Source: a virus. From it: 24,489 bases of DNA. This document shows positions 5,592 through 14,267 of the stretch, one piece after another; within the stretch, counting starts at the first letter, position 1; every line of letters starts with the position of its first letter. Location of the stretch: the IMG/VR virus record IMGVR_UViG_3300003886_000077, positions 1 to 24,489 of that record; one strand, 5' to 3'. The notes beneath the pieces are model-generated. The model was not told the DNA's origin. It saw only the letters and a list, made by a program, of their open reading frames with translations, and searched no databases. Made by a program: the position numbers and the translations under genes.

Positions 5592-6965
5592 ATGTATCTA
5601 AGACAATCCACAGCGCAAACAATACGATTTGGTCCGTTTCTGGACGCCACAGACGGCGTAACAGAAGAAGCGGCTCTGACCATAGCTCAAGCCGACCGCC
5701 AGATAAGCAAGGATGGTGCTGCATATGCCCAATCGTCTACGATCGGAAGCTCTGCCCACGATTCACAGGGTAATTATTCAACGACCCTTAGTGCAACCGA
5801 TACAGATACGATTGGAGAAATGAAACTGTATGTGTCTGTTGCTGGCGCATTGCCAGTTTGGGAGAAATGGTTCGTACTGGAAGAATCAATCTATGACGGT
5901 CTGTTCGCCGCCGGCTCAACCTATACCACCCAGACCGGCGATAGTTTTGCCCGACTAGGCGTACCGGCAGGGGCCAGTGTTTCAGCAGATGTTCTAACTG
6001 CGCAGAACGATCTGGACATTATAACGGGTGCCGATGGCGCATTGTTTGATGCAACTGCCCAGACCTCCTTGGTTGATGACGTGTGGGACGAGGTGCTTAC
6101 AGGTGCCACGCACAACATTAATAATTCTGCCGGGCGGCGCTTGCGACGGCTGTCCTCGTTAATTCTAGAAGATGGCACAGCTCAGGCTGGCACGGTTAAC
6201 ACGATTACTCTGGCAGCAGCAGAATCTGCGGTCGATGATATATTCCGTGGCGACCGAGTTGTTATTACGGAAGGCACAGGCGTTGGAGAACACGGCATTG
6301 CTATTGCTTACAACGGTACGACAAAAGTTCTTACAATGTCGCAGAATTGGGTTGTAACACCCGATGCAACCAGCGAATACCAATTACAACCTGCCGATGT
6401 CGATGTGGAAACATGGCAGCACATCCCTGTTACCGGCGATGGCGATTGGGCAGCACTAATAGCCGACACCGATGAATTGCAAGCAGATTGGGCCAATGGC
6501 GGTAGGCTCGATAATTTGCTAGATGCGATTCCGACCACAGCCATGCGAGGCACTGACGGAGTCGATACTGCAACGATGCGGGGAACTGACAACGCAGCTC
6601 TCGCGAGTATAGCGACTGAGTCTCGTTTGTCTGAACTAGACGCGGCGAACTTGCCCGCTACAACCGACAGCATTCTAGCCGATACTGCAGACATACAGCC
6701 AAACTACGCAACGTCGGCGAGCATTGCCGCTTTGAACGATATTGCAGTCGCGGACGTGTTAACCACACAAATGACCGAGAGCTATGCCGCCGATGGTGCA
6801 GCACCAACACTGGCACAAGCAATTATGCTGATTCAGCAATCCCTGGGTGATTTCGCAATATCCGGGACAACCATTACGGTTCGACAGGTCGATGGCGCTA
6901 CGACAGCCGCTACATTTACGTTAGATGATGCGACCAACCCAACGAGTTCTACCCGAGCCACGTAA
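5592..6965 (+). CDS. Repeat-containing structural protein, 457 aa
   Basis: A long, Ala/Thr/Asp-rich protein. The N-terminal 100 residues are beta-rich (YLRQSTAQTIRFGPFLDATDG). A central module around residues 145-280 contains VDDVWDEVLTGATHN and GRRLRRLSS. Residues about 310-360 carry two MRGTD repeats followed by SIATESRLSELDAANLPA, a helical pattern common in environmental phage structural genes. The C terminus (TITVRQVDGATTAATFTLDD) matches a frequent beta-hairpin ending of these proteins. The start has TAGG upstream; the stop overlaps the next ATG. Probably a virion fibre or surface protein; precise location unknown. Confidence 0.7.
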   Translation: MYLRQSTAQTIRFGPFLDATDGVTEEAALTIAQADRQISKDGAAYAQSSTIGSSAHDSQGNYSTTLSATDTDTIGEMKLYVSVAGALPVWEKWFVLEESIYDGLFAAGSTYTTQTGDSFARLGVPAGASVSADVLTAQNDLDIITGADGALFDATAQTSLVDDVWDEVLTGATHNINNSAGRRLRRLSSLILEDGTAQAGTVNTITLAAAESAVDDIFRGDRVVITEGTGVGEHGIAIAYNGTTKVLTMSQNWVVTPDATSEYQLQPADVDVETWQHIPVTGDGDWAALIADTDELQADWANGGRLDNLLDAIPTTAMRGTDGVDTATMRGTDNAALASIATESRLSELDAANLPATTDSILADTADIQPNYATSASIAALNDIAVADVLTTQMTESYAADGAAPTLAQAIMLIQQSLGDFAISGTTITVRQVDGATTAATFTLDDATNPTSSTRAT

Positions 6966-7273
6966 TGGCCATTCGCTCGGTCGTTACGAGAGGCTACGGT
7001 CCGGGCGCTACGATACCGCTAGTCGTATTGCGTGGCTATATAGTTGGCCCAGAAATTGTACTGCCGAATAAGAAAGTCCATACGGTCGATTTCTCAGCAG
7101 AATCAGCCTCTGTGGAATTTGATACAGTCGAACAACGTATACTATTCAGTACCGCCGGCATCTCTGTTACTATGATCACAATAGATGATCCAATTGTCAC
7201 TGAACTAGTAACGCTTGAGGACGGGTTCAATATTTTACTCGAAAACGGCGAGGAAATTGAGCTAGAGCGATGA
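6965..7273 (+). CDS. Small beta-rich phage protein, 102 aa
   Basis: Begins in a TAATG overlap. N terminus AIRSVVTRGYGPGATIPLVV followed by LRGYIVG resembles short proteins that accompany the 457-aa type protein in other phages. The remainder is acidic, beta-rich (SAESASVEFDTVEQRILF) with an acidic tail (LENGEEIELER). No membrane helix or enzymatic motif. The stop overlaps the next gene (ATGA). Likely a small structural partner; function unknown. Confidence 0.65.
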   Translation: MAIRSVVTRGYGPGATIPLVVLRGYIVGPEIVLPNKKVHTVDFSAESASVEFDTVEQRILFSTAGISVTMITIDDPIVTELVTLEDGFNILLENGEEIELER

Positions 7274-7593
7274 GCAGGGTATTTAACGAACTCAGCCAGG
7301 TGGTTGTGACTGCCGAGCCGAAAGATACGAGCAACCAGCCCTACACGCCGGTAACAGCTCGGTACAGGGTCGATGATTGCAATTCCGGTAATGAAATGGT
7401 GGGCTGGACATCACTAATGCCAGCAAGCTCCATGCAGATCGTCATTCCGGGCACAGTCAATAAGATTGTAAGCGACCTTAACCGCAGACCACCAGAACCA
7501 AAGATAGTCACCGTCAACACTGATGAGGGCTTAACTACTCAGCACTATGAGCAGTACCGGTACAATGTCAAGAATCTTGGATTTGTAAGTTAA
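7270..7593 (+). CDS. Ig-like small structural protein, 107 aa
   Basis: Starts in an ATGA overlap. Strand pattern (VVVTAEPKD, VTARYRVDDCNSG, MVGWTSLMPASSMQIVIP, KIVTVNTDEG, YRYNVKNLGFV) resembles a single Ig-like beta sandwich, as seen in short phage proteins located near the terminase genes in environmental phages. No signal peptide. The name is by fold impression only. Its stop is immediately followed by the ATG of the 18-residue basic ORF, so they are coupled. Confidence 0.65.
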   Translation: MSRVFNELSQVVVTAEPKDTSNQPYTPVTARYRVDDCNSGNEMVGWTSLMPASSMQIVIPGTVNKIVSDLNRRPPEPKIVTVNTDEGLTTQHYEQYRYNVKNLGFVS

Positions 7594-7650
7594 ATGAAGC
7601 ACCCGGCAAAGAAGCGAAAGAAGTCAAAGCGTAATAAACCAATGAAGTAA
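7594..7650 (+). CDS. 18-residue Lys/Arg-rich micro-ORF
   Basis: Directly abutting the previous TAA is an ATG-initiated ORF of 18 codons in which 10 are Lys or Arg (core AKKRKKSKRNKPMK). It lacks a strong Shine-Dalgarno and would be translated by reinitiation. Its extreme composition is not expected from chance, and tiny basic ORFs occur near terminase genes in other phages. A nucleic-acid-binding or condensing peptide is plausible. Length too short for firm calling. Confidence 0.4.
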   Translation: MKHPAKKRKKSKRNKPMK

Positions 7651-7704
7651 GCAAAAACGTGTGCATCGCATTGCATATTTATCAAAGCAGTAGGTTCAAG
7701 TCGA

Positions 7705-8037
7705 ATGGCTGAGAGAGGCGGACAACAAGGTAATAAGAACGGAGCGCGTGGAACCGATTGGCGCGACGCCATTCGTCATGCCCTAGCCAAGAAGGGCAGA
7801 GGTATTGAAGGTAATGAAGCCGCGTACCGTAAGGGATTGCAGGCTCTTGCCCAAACATTCATCGAAGCTGCTGAAGATGGCGAGGCTTGGGCCATGAAAG
7901 AGCTTGGCGACAGGACTGATGGCAAGGCAGCTCAATCTATTGAGATTGCAGGTCCAGACGGCGGACCTATACAAGCTATTGAATGGACCATTGCCCCGGT
8001 AATACCGATAGTCGATGAAACGGACGCTGAAACTTAA
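7705..8037 (+). CDS. terS: Terminase small subunit
   Basis: A 110-aa protein directly upstream of and overlapping TerL. The Gly/Asn-rich N terminus (GGQQGNKNGARGTDWRDAI) and the helical ALAQTFIEAAEDGEAWAMK-type core, followed by ELGDRTDGKAAQ, match a common TerS type in podoviruses and siphoviruses. TerS binds the packaging site and loads TerL; in P22 the pac site lies inside the TerS gene. The start is the first ATG after a short gap; a weak AGGT lies upstream. The C-terminal acidic tail probably contacts TerL. No separate pac site can be identified by eye. Confidence 0.85.
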   Translation: MAERGGQQGNKNGARGTDWRDAIRHALAKKGRGIEGNEAAYRKGLQALAQTFIEAAEDGEAWAMKELGDRTDGKAAQSIEIAGPDGGPIQAIEWTIAPVIPIVDETDAET

Positions 8038-9445
8038 CGCCAAGCTGCTGCCGTTTCTAACTAAGCCGCAGCCCATTAAGATAGCGATTGGTGGACGTGG
8101 TGGCGGAAAGTCTATTGGCTTTGGCGACATGCTTACCTTCAAGATGGAGAATGAGGGTGCAGATATTTACTGCCTTCGAGAGTTCCAGGACTCGGTACTT
8201 GATTCGGTCCATAAGGTATTCAGGAGCTCTATTGAGGAACGCTTAAAGCTCAAGGGCTGGGACATACAAGCGAATACTGTTGTCGCTCCCAATGGTGCCA
8301 GAACAACCTACAAGGGCGCTAACCGTAATCCTGATGCTATGCAGTCAGCTCAAGGCTACAAGTACTCTTGGTTTGAGGAAGCGCACAGAATCAGTCAGGA
8401 CTCGCTCGATAAGCTGTTGCCAACGATCTTACGTATGCCAGGAGCGCAGTGTTGGTTTGGTGGTAATCCGCAGTCCAGTGCTGACCCGTTCAGTAAGCGA
8501 TTCATCAATCCCTACCTGAAAGAGCTCATGCGCAATGGCGTATATGAGGACGATATTCACTACATCGTCATGGTTAACTGGCGCGATAACCCGTGGTGGA
8601 ATGCAGAGCAGGAGGCATTGAGGGCTTGGGATTACGAACACATAGACCGGGCTAAATACAACTGGATTTGGGAGGCCGCATTCAATGACAGCATCGAGAA
8701 CGCTATTATCCTATCGGAGTGGTTCGATGCGGCTATTGATGCTCACGTTAAATTAGGCTTTGAGCCAAAGGGCGTGAAGATTGTCAGTCACGACCCATCT
8801 GACAACGGTCCTGATGCTAAGGGACTGTGCTATCGGCATGGCTCGGTTGTTCTGCAAGTGCTGAATCGAGAGTTCGGTGACGTAAACGATGGCTGTGATT
8901 GGGCTACCGGCTTTGCGATCGAGAACCAAGCGGACGTGTACATTTGGGACTGTGATGGCATGGGCGCTGCATTGCGCAAGCAGACACTTGACTCTATCGC
9001 TGGCAAGAAGATGGATCACGTTGAGTTCAGGGGCTCGAAGGGTGTTGACCGACCCAAAGAGACGTATCAGGCTGTAGACTCGCACTCAAACCAGCGTGCC
9101 AAGAATAACGAGCAGACGTTTAAAAACCGCAGGGCGCAGTATTACATTGAACTGGCTGACCGATTCCACAAGACGTATCTTGCCGTTACGAAGGGTAATT
9201 ATACGGACCCAGATGAGATGATAAGCTTGTCGAGTGGTATAGAGAACATGGCGGCATTGCGCGCTGAGGTGTGTAGAATACCGAGCAAGCCTCACGGTAG
9301 CGGCCTGATACAGATATTGAGCAAGGAAGAAATGAAGCGATTAAAGATCGATTCGCCGAACATGTCAGACTCACTTATGATGAATATGGCCAGCCCACCG
9401 CCAATGGCTGCGGTTGTTGAGATGAATTTCAAGACTCGTATTTAG
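8015..9445 (+). CDS. terL: Terminase large subunit (Terminase_3/P22 gp2 type)
   Basis: A 476-aa packaging ATPase-nuclease. Walker A is GGRGGGKS at 26-33; Walker B with the catalytic carboxylate is YSWFEEAH at 117-124. The RNase H-fold nuclease half shows D260 (SHDPSDNG) and D312 (WDCDGMG). Length is close to P22 gp2 (499 aa). It pumps DNA into the prohead through the portal and makes headful cuts. It overlaps TerS by 23 nt in another frame. A possible ribosome site lies inside terS. The following 37 bp carry the portal Shine-Dalgarno. Confidence 0.95.
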   Translation: MKRTLKLNAKLLPFLTKPQPIKIAIGGRGGGKSIGFGDMLTFKMENEGADIYCLREFQDSVLDSVHKVFRSSIEERLKLKGWDIQANTVVAPNGARTTYKGANRNPDAMQSAQGYKYSWFEEAHRISQDSLDKLLPTILRMPGAQCWFGGNPQSSADPFSKRFINPYLKELMRNGVYEDDIHYIVMVNWRDNPWWNAEQEALRAWDYEHIDRAKYNWIWEAAFNDSIENAIILSEWFDAAIDAHVKLGFEPKGVKIVSHDPSDNGPDAKGLCYRHGSVVLQVLNREFGDVNDGCDWATGFAIENQADVYIWDCDGMGAALRKQTLDSIAGKKMDHVEFRGSKGVDRPKETYQAVDSHSNQRAKNNEQTFKNRRAQYYIELADRFHKTYLAVTKGNYTDPDEMISLSSGIENMAALRAEVCRIPSKPHGSGLIQILSKEEMKRLKIDSPNMSDSLMMNMASPPPMAAVVEMNFKTRI

Positions 9446-9482
9446 TACAGGGACGTATTCGGTCACAAGGAAGTGACATTGC

Positions 9483-11576
9483 ATGAATAAGTATGACGAT
9501 CACAGTGGCGTACTGGGGCTTATAAAAGAAGCTCAAAGCGCTGAGAGCGACCGCCGCGACTTGGTCCGCGAAGTTCACGTATTTCTAAACGAGCCAGATG
9601 GTCAGTGGGAAGACGATGTATCTGACCAGTTTTTGGGCCGACCGCGCTATACACTGGACAAGTGTAATGACATTGTCGATGACATTGCTGGCGAGATGGA
9701 ACAGGCGGACTTTAATATCTCGGTTAAGCCTGCCGGTGGCGATGCTACCAAAGACCTCGCCAAGACCTACGATGGATTGATTCGTAACATCGAAAACCTG
9801 TCGGGCGCTACTGACATATTCAACGCGGCCGGTCGTTCTATGGTTGCCGCTGGCTTTGATTGCTGGCGTGTCTCACAGCGTTGGGGCGATAACAACAGTT
9901 TCGACCAGGACTTGTACATTGATCCTATTTCGGATGCGGTGGATAAGGTCTGGTTTGATCCGGGCGCTATCTTGCCAACACGCGAGGACGGTCATTGGGT
10001 GTTCGTGCTGCAGGCCATGATCAAGCACAAGTACGATGAACAGTTTCCCGATGGCTCTGGAATGTCAATATCTGAGGCCACCTATGATTATCAAGGTGGC
10101 TCAGGAAACTACAAAAAGCCTGATGTGGTTGTGGTTGGTGAGTTTTTATACAAGGAAAAGATTACTACACGCATTGTAGAAATGAACAATGGCTCAGTCT
10201 ATGTGGATGATGATAAGTATCAGTCCATTAAGGATGAGCTAGCCCTACAGGGGATTGTTGAGTCTCGCTCGCGTGATCGTGAGATGGACACGATTAAGAG
10301 CCGACTGCTTGACGGTGGTGGCTGGCTAACAGATGTACAGGATACGGTATTCGATATGCTGCCGATTATTCCGGCCTATGGTAACTGGCGTGTGTCGCAG
10401 AGTACGCCTATTTATTGGGGCATTATCTCAAAGAAAATGGACGCGCAGAGAATCTACAATTACTCGGAATCGAGGAAGGTAGAGGAAGGCGCATTGGCTC
10501 CATTGGCGAAGATACTGGCTACCAGTACGCAGATAGGCCCTCACAAGACTCAGTGGGAGGATCTGAATACAAGCTCTGATCCGGTATTGATGTGGATGCC
10601 AGACGCCGAAGCTCCGCCACCTTTCAAGATTGGCGGTCCAGAGATTAACCCCGGCCTTGAGTCCACATCAGCATCGGCAGAGTCTAATCTGCAATCGACT
10701 GCTGGTATTGACCAGCTTAATGGCCAGCCGCTTGGCTTACAGTCAGGTGTTGCGGTCGAACTCAAGCAGAACAAGGGCGATACCAGAAACCACAAGTACA
10801 CGGCGGCTCTACAGCGCGCTATATGCCATACCGGAAAGGTACTAATGCGCGCTATTCCGAAGGTTTACGATACTAAGAGATTGGTGCGTGTTATCGGAGA
10901 GGACGGTGTTTCGTTCGAGATGACGACGCTAAATGAAAGTGTTATTGATGAGGAAACCAAGCAGCTAGTTACTCTGAATGACCTGTCAAGAGGTCTTTAC
11001 GATGTGACTTGTGATGTCGGTCCGGCCTTTAAGAATCGCCAGTCAGAGACAAGTAATGCGTTTGCCGAGATTGCGGCCATTGATCCGTCGATCATTCAGG
11101 AAGGCAAGGATATTTGGTATGGCAACCTTAACGCTCCTGGAATGGACTTACTGGCCGAGCGTGCGCGCCAGAATATGTTGCTTGCTGGCGGCATACCAGA
11201 AAGCCAGATGACCGACGATGAGAAGGAATTGCTCGCCAATCAGCCTGAGGCCGAGCCAGATCCAGTGGCTGAGGCGTTACAGCGTGAGGCTGATAATGCG
11301 GACGATCAGGTGCAATTGAAGGGTATTGAGCAGGCCAGAAAAGACCGCGAGCTCGATCATAAAATAGCCAAAGAGACCAATGAGGCCAACATTGCGTCAA
11401 TGACAGCGGCTACTGATCAGATCAAGGCGATGGCGGATGAGTTGAACACTCAGGCGCAAACGCTTAAACTCATACGTGAGGGCATGGGAATTGAGTCAAT
11501 AACCGGTCCTCAAGGATTACAAGCATTTATTGACCAGGCGGCTGTCGTAGCAGACAGCCAGGCAGAACAAAGTTAA
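9483..11576 (+). CDS. P22-type portal protein
   Basis: A 697-aa protein, near the 725 aa of P22 gp1 and far longer than siphovirus portals. The first 120 residues are the alpha-rich wing region; the middle holds stem and clip segments; the C-terminal 110 residues, from about 590, are charged and heptad-like (LKGIEQARKDRELDHKIAKE, then ADELNTQAQTLKL), as for the P22 portal barrel, an internal helical tube. A dodecamer would form the DNA channel and the site for TerL, gp4 and scaffold. AAGGAAGTGA (9467-9476) lies upstream of the ATG. It is followed after 9 bp by the scaffold gene. Confidence 0.9.
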   Translation: MNKYDDHSGVLGLIKEAQSAESDRRDLVREVHVFLNEPDGQWEDDVSDQFLGRPRYTLDKCNDIVDDIAGEMEQADFNISVKPAGGDATKDLAKTYDGLIRNIENLSGATDIFNAAGRSMVAAGFDCWRVSQRWGDNNSFDQDLYIDPISDAVDKVWFDPGAILPTREDGHWVFVLQAMIKHKYDEQFPDGSGMSISEATYDYQGGSGNYKKPDVVVVGEFLYKEKITTRIVEMNNGSVYVDDDKYQSIKDELALQGIVESRSRDREMDTIKSRLLDGGGWLTDVQDTVFDMLPIIPAYGNWRVSQSTPIYWGIISKKMDAQRIYNYSESRKVEEGALAPLAKILATSTQIGPHKTQWEDLNTSSDPVLMWMPDAEAPPPFKIGGPEINPGLESTSASAESNLQSTAGIDQLNGQPLGLQSGVAVELKQNKGDTRNHKYTAALQRAICHTGKVLMRAIPKVYDTKRLVRVIGEDGVSFEMTTLNESVIDEETKQLVTLNDLSRGLYDVTCDVGPAFKNRQSETSNAFAEIAAIDPSIIQEGKDIWYGNLNAPGMDLLAERARQNMLLAGGIPESQMTDDEKELLANQPEAEPDPVAEALQREADNADDQVQLKGIEQARKDRELDHKIAKETNEANIASMTAATDQIKAMADELNTQAQTLKLIREGMGIESITGPQGLQAFIDQAAVVADSQAEQS

Positions 11577-11585
11577 GGACAGGGA

Positions 11586-12335
11586 ATGTCAGAAGCAGAG
11601 CAAGTAGCAGAGGCCGAGAATCAGGAGACTGAGGACAAGGTCGAAACGCCGGAAGGGTTTGTATCCGTTGAGGATAATCAGGCTCAGGTTAACAAACAGC
11701 ACCGGAAATATAGGGATGCAGAACGGGCGGCGGCTAAGGTCGCTGCCGAGAACGAATCGTTACAACAGCAGCTCGACGAGCTAAAGGTAAAGGATGAGGC
11801 TATTACCGTGCCAGATGCGCCGGACCCTTATTCGGAAACTTATCAGGCCGACATAGCTGCCCGTGACGAAGCCGTAAGGCTGAAAGCCGAACAGGATGCA
11901 CAGGCGCGCTTAGCGGAGTCTGATGAGCAGAGGAAGAACGAAGCTAAGGTCCAGGCAGAGGAAGTTGCCGCACGCGAGAATATTGCGGCGTTTGACGCCC
12001 GAATACTGGAACACGGTCTAAACCAGGCTGAGATAAAGAAAGCCGCCGATACGATGATTGACTACGGCATATCGGACGTTTTCCAAGATGTACTACTGGA
12101 AGATGTTGATGGTCCGCTAATGGTTCAGTATCTGGCAGATAATCCCATTGAGGTCGAGAGACTGAACGGGATGAGCGCATTATCCATGATTAACCATCTC
12201 AACACGGAAGTAAGGCCCAAGGCTTCATTACTCAAACCAAAAACGAGCGATGCGCCGGACCCTCCACAAACGATTACTGGTGGTGGTGCAAAGGAAACTG
12301 TTCATCCTGCTTTGTCGGGAGTTACATACAGGTAG
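11586..12335 (+). CDS. Scaffolding protein
   Basis: A 249-aa acidic, Ala/Glu/Gln-rich protein between portal and coat, the position of P22 gp8 (303 aa). Residues about 35-75 form a coiled coil (YRDAERAAAKVAAENESLQQ), followed by a long helical stretch; the middle has DAPDPYSETYQADIAARDEA. P22 gp8 uses a small basic C-terminal hairpin to bind coat; here the C terminus (RPKASLLKPKTSDAPDPPQT) is basic then Gly/Thr-rich, and a helical hairpin is not obvious. It would direct procapsid assembly and leave before packaging. A strong AAGGACAGGG precedes the start. Confidence 0.85.
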   Translation: MSEAEQVAEAENQETEDKVETPEGFVSVEDNQAQVNKQHRKYRDAERAAAKVAAENESLQQQLDELKVKDEAITVPDAPDPYSETYQADIAARDEAVRLKAEQDAQARLAESDEQRKNEAKVQAEEVAARENIAAFDARILEHGLNQAEIKKAADTMIDYGISDVFQDVLLEDVDGPLMVQYLADNPIEVERLNGMSALSMINHLNTEVRPKASLLKPKTSDAPDPPQTITGGGAKETVHPALSGVTYR

Positions 12336-12343
12336 TCATCGCT

Positions 12344-12366
12344 TGGGAATACAAGGAAGTTTCCCA
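12344..12366 (+). promoter_or_regulatory. Hairpin presenting the coat-gene ribosome site
   Basis: TGGGAA (12344-12349) is complementary to TTCCCA (12361-12366), leaving an 11-nt loop that contains the Shine-Dalgarno AAGGAAG; the last paired base is the A of the coat ATG. Such a hairpin could expose the ribosome site while tuning access to the start codon. The stem is only 6 bp, so this is a suggestion. Confidence 0.35.
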
Positions 12367-13637
12367 TGGCAGCAAATAACTTTACAAGCAACTTTAGTCG
12401 CAAGATTATGGATGCTTTTCTGATCGAATTTGAGGGTGCGCGAGTACTTTCCAAGACGGTCAACACGCAGCTACTCTCTGGAAAATTTAACCCAAAGAGC
12501 GGCACTATCGTTGATTTCAAACGACCACACGACTTTATTGCGATTGAAACAGCGGATGGCGACATCTCTGCCGCAACGAAGAATCACATTATCTCCGGTA
12601 AGGCCTCGGGTACAGTACAGAACTACATCACTGTGCCAGCAGACTGGTCAAACCTTCAAGAAGCAACTGAGTTCAACAGTATGCGCGAGATTTTGCGACC
12701 TGCTGCACGACGTTGTGCGACTCAACTCGAAATAAACCTCGGCAGGTTTATGATGAGGAATTGTGCTCTGGTTCAAGGTGCGGTTGGAACGGCAGTATCG
12801 ACATGGGCTCATGTTGCTAACTCCGGGGCTCTTATGGCCTCGACTGGCGTACCTTCTGACGATGTGTGGAACTACGTATTCAATCCCTTTACGCAGGCTG
12901 CTTTGGCTAATGTTCAGGTAGGTTTGACGGCGGCGGATTCACTCGTTTCAACGGCCTGGGAAAAGGCACAAATCAGCTCGAACCTGGCTGGAATGCGTGC
13001 TTTGACGGGCGTAACGCTGGATTCGTATACGACCAGTGGTGTAGCAGATCGTGCGGGTACACTTAACGCGGCTCCTGATCTAACGTACACAACGGCTAAA
13101 GATACGATGACGCAGGTCTGGGATCTGGCTGGATTTGGCGCCAACCTTGTGTTGCAGGCTGGCGATGTTCTGGAAATCACCGGAACAAGTCGTCTTAATC
13201 TCGACACACGCAATGCAGCTCTCGATGCTGCTGGTGCGGCAATTCCGTTCCGCGCGGTTGTGACGGCAGATGTTACCCTTAGTGGAGCTGGTGCAGGTAA
13301 CGTCACGGTTACGGGTCCGGCATTGTTTGAGGCGACAGGCCAATACAACACGATTGCTGCGGCATTAGCAGGTGGTGAGGTTGTAACGGCGCTTGGTGCT
13401 GCCAGCACGGTGCATCAGCCGAATCTGTTCTATCACCAGCAAGCGTTTGGTGTCGGTTCTGTTCCGATTCCAAAGCTGTTTAGTACGGATACGGTTGCCG
13501 AGACTGAGGATGGTTTCTCAATCCGCGTTAGCAAGTACTCGAACGGCGATACGAACACGCAGTCGATTCGATTCGATCTGTTGCCAGCGTTTGCGGTATT
13601 CAATCCGTTCTTCGCGGGCCATGGATGGGGCGTTTAA
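12366..13637 (+). CDS. Major capsid (coat) protein, P22 gp5 type
   Basis: A 423-aa protein, matching the 430 aa of P22 gp5. The N terminus (NNFTSNFSRKIMDAFLIEFE) and SDWSN-type segment (VPADWSNLQEATEFNSMREI) are typical of the group. After a HK97-fold N-terminal half, residues about 225-340 form the inserted I-domain, an all-beta module rich in Ala, Gly and Thr. The C terminus closes with RFDLLPAFAVFNPFFAGHGWG. The coat assembles on the scaffold around the portal. The ribosome site AAGGAAG lies 8 nt upstream. The gene's 3' end overlaps the next ORF by 13 nt. Confidence 0.93.
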   Translation: MAANNFTSNFSRKIMDAFLIEFEGARVLSKTVNTQLLSGKFNPKSGTIVDFKRPHDFIAIETADGDISAATKNHIISGKASGTVQNYITVPADWSNLQEATEFNSMREILRPAARRCATQLEINLGRFMMRNCALVQGAVGTAVSTWAHVANSGALMASTGVPSDDVWNYVFNPFTQAALANVQVGLTAADSLVSTAWEKAQISSNLAGMRALTGVTLDSYTTSGVADRAGTLNAAPDLTYTTAKDTMTQVWDLAGFGANLVLQAGDVLEITGTSRLNLDTRNAALDAAGAAIPFRAVVTADVTLSGAGAGNVTVTGPALFEATGQYNTIAAALAGGEVVTALGAASTVHQPNLFYHQQAFGVGSVPIPKLFSTDTVAETEDGFSIRVSKYSNGDTNTQSIRFDLLPAFAVFNPFFAGHGWGV

Positions 13638-13819
13638 GCTACGTTGATGATGGGGATATCGGGTGCGATGTACCCGGTACTCCCCGTTGGCACTTATGCC
13701 ATATTGCTCAAATAGAAGACGCTGAGATCGTTGCCTATATACAGGCGGCACTTGGCGTCATTCTTGAGGGCGAGGACATTCGTAAACAGGCTGAGGCTGC
13801 TATTCGTGAAAGCTCTTGA
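13625..13819 (+). CDS. Small ORF between coat and gp4-like genes, 64 aa
   Basis: The ORF exactly fills the gap between coat and the gp4-like gene. The N-terminal half (GRLSYVDDGDIGCDVPGTPR) is loop-rich with two cysteines; the C-terminal half (DAEIVAYIQAALGVILEGED) is helical and acidic. The start ATG overlaps the coat gene and no good Shine-Dalgarno is seen, and no in-frame ATG lies downstream. It resembles the small uncharacterised ORFs found here in other P22-like phages; function unknown. A shorter ORF in another frame (from 13646) competes, so the true start is uncertain. Confidence 0.5.
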   Translation: MGRLSYVDDGDIGCDVPGTPRWHLCHIAQIEDAEIVAYIQAALGVILEGEDIRKQAEAAIRESS

Positions 13820-14267
13820 TGTTATCTCTGGCGCGCTGGTTCTATTAGGTATAAGGGTTGCTGAATCGCCTATCGAGGCCAATGAGTCCCAGGACGGGCT
13901 CAATGCACTAAACGACATGCTGGCCGAGTGGAATACAGACGGTATTCGTTTAGGTTTTGAGACGTTGTCGGGTGTCGAGGAAGAACTGTACGTTCCTGAT
14001 GGCGCGTTAGGTGCTATCAAAGCTAATCTGGCTGTCTACATTGCGCCTGAGTATGAGCGTTCGGTATCGCCAGCACTCGCACAAAGGGCATCTGACGGTA
14101 AGCGCACGGCGCGATCCCTTGAGCCTATGGGCGGTAGTCAGTACCCGGATACATTGCCGGTAGGATCGGGCAATCGTCATGGTGGCCACAGTTCTGATGG
14201 CGATAGTGCTGGGAACACTTCAAACCGTCGCTTTTACCCGCCGAATTCTCGCAGCCGATGCAACTAG
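13806..14267 (+). CDS. Tail accessory factor, P22 gp4-like
   Basis: A 153-aa protein near the 166 aa of P22 gp4, which binds beneath the portal, extends the channel and has reported lysozyme activity. Start set at the GTG at 13806: the resulting N terminus (KALDVISGALVLLGIRVAES) fits the family start, with GAGG about 11 nt upstream, while the upstream ATG at 13731 would add 25 unrelated residues. Typical segments are GLNALNDMLAEWNTDGIRLG and the terminal YPDTLPVGSGN. It overlaps the preceding ORF and the gp10-like gene by 10 nt. Confidence 0.85.
   Translation: MKALDVISGALVLLGIRVAESPIEANESQDGLNALNDMLAEWNTDGIRLGFETLSGVEEELYVPDGALGAIKANLAVYIAPEYERSVSPALAQRASDGKRTARSLEPMGGSQYPDTLPVGSGNRHGGHSSDGDSAGNTSNRRFYPPNSRSRCN

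Noticed and set aside
7685-7715. GGTTCAAGTC motif resembling a tRNA T-loop before the terS start
   Set aside because: The flanking bases do not pair into a T-stem and there is no acceptor stem, D-arm or anticodon arm around it.
12914-13408. 164-aa minus-strand ORF inside the coat gene
   Set aside because: Ala/Val/Thr/Pro-rich mirror of the I-domain codons, with no ribosome site; a product of third-position bias in the real gene.
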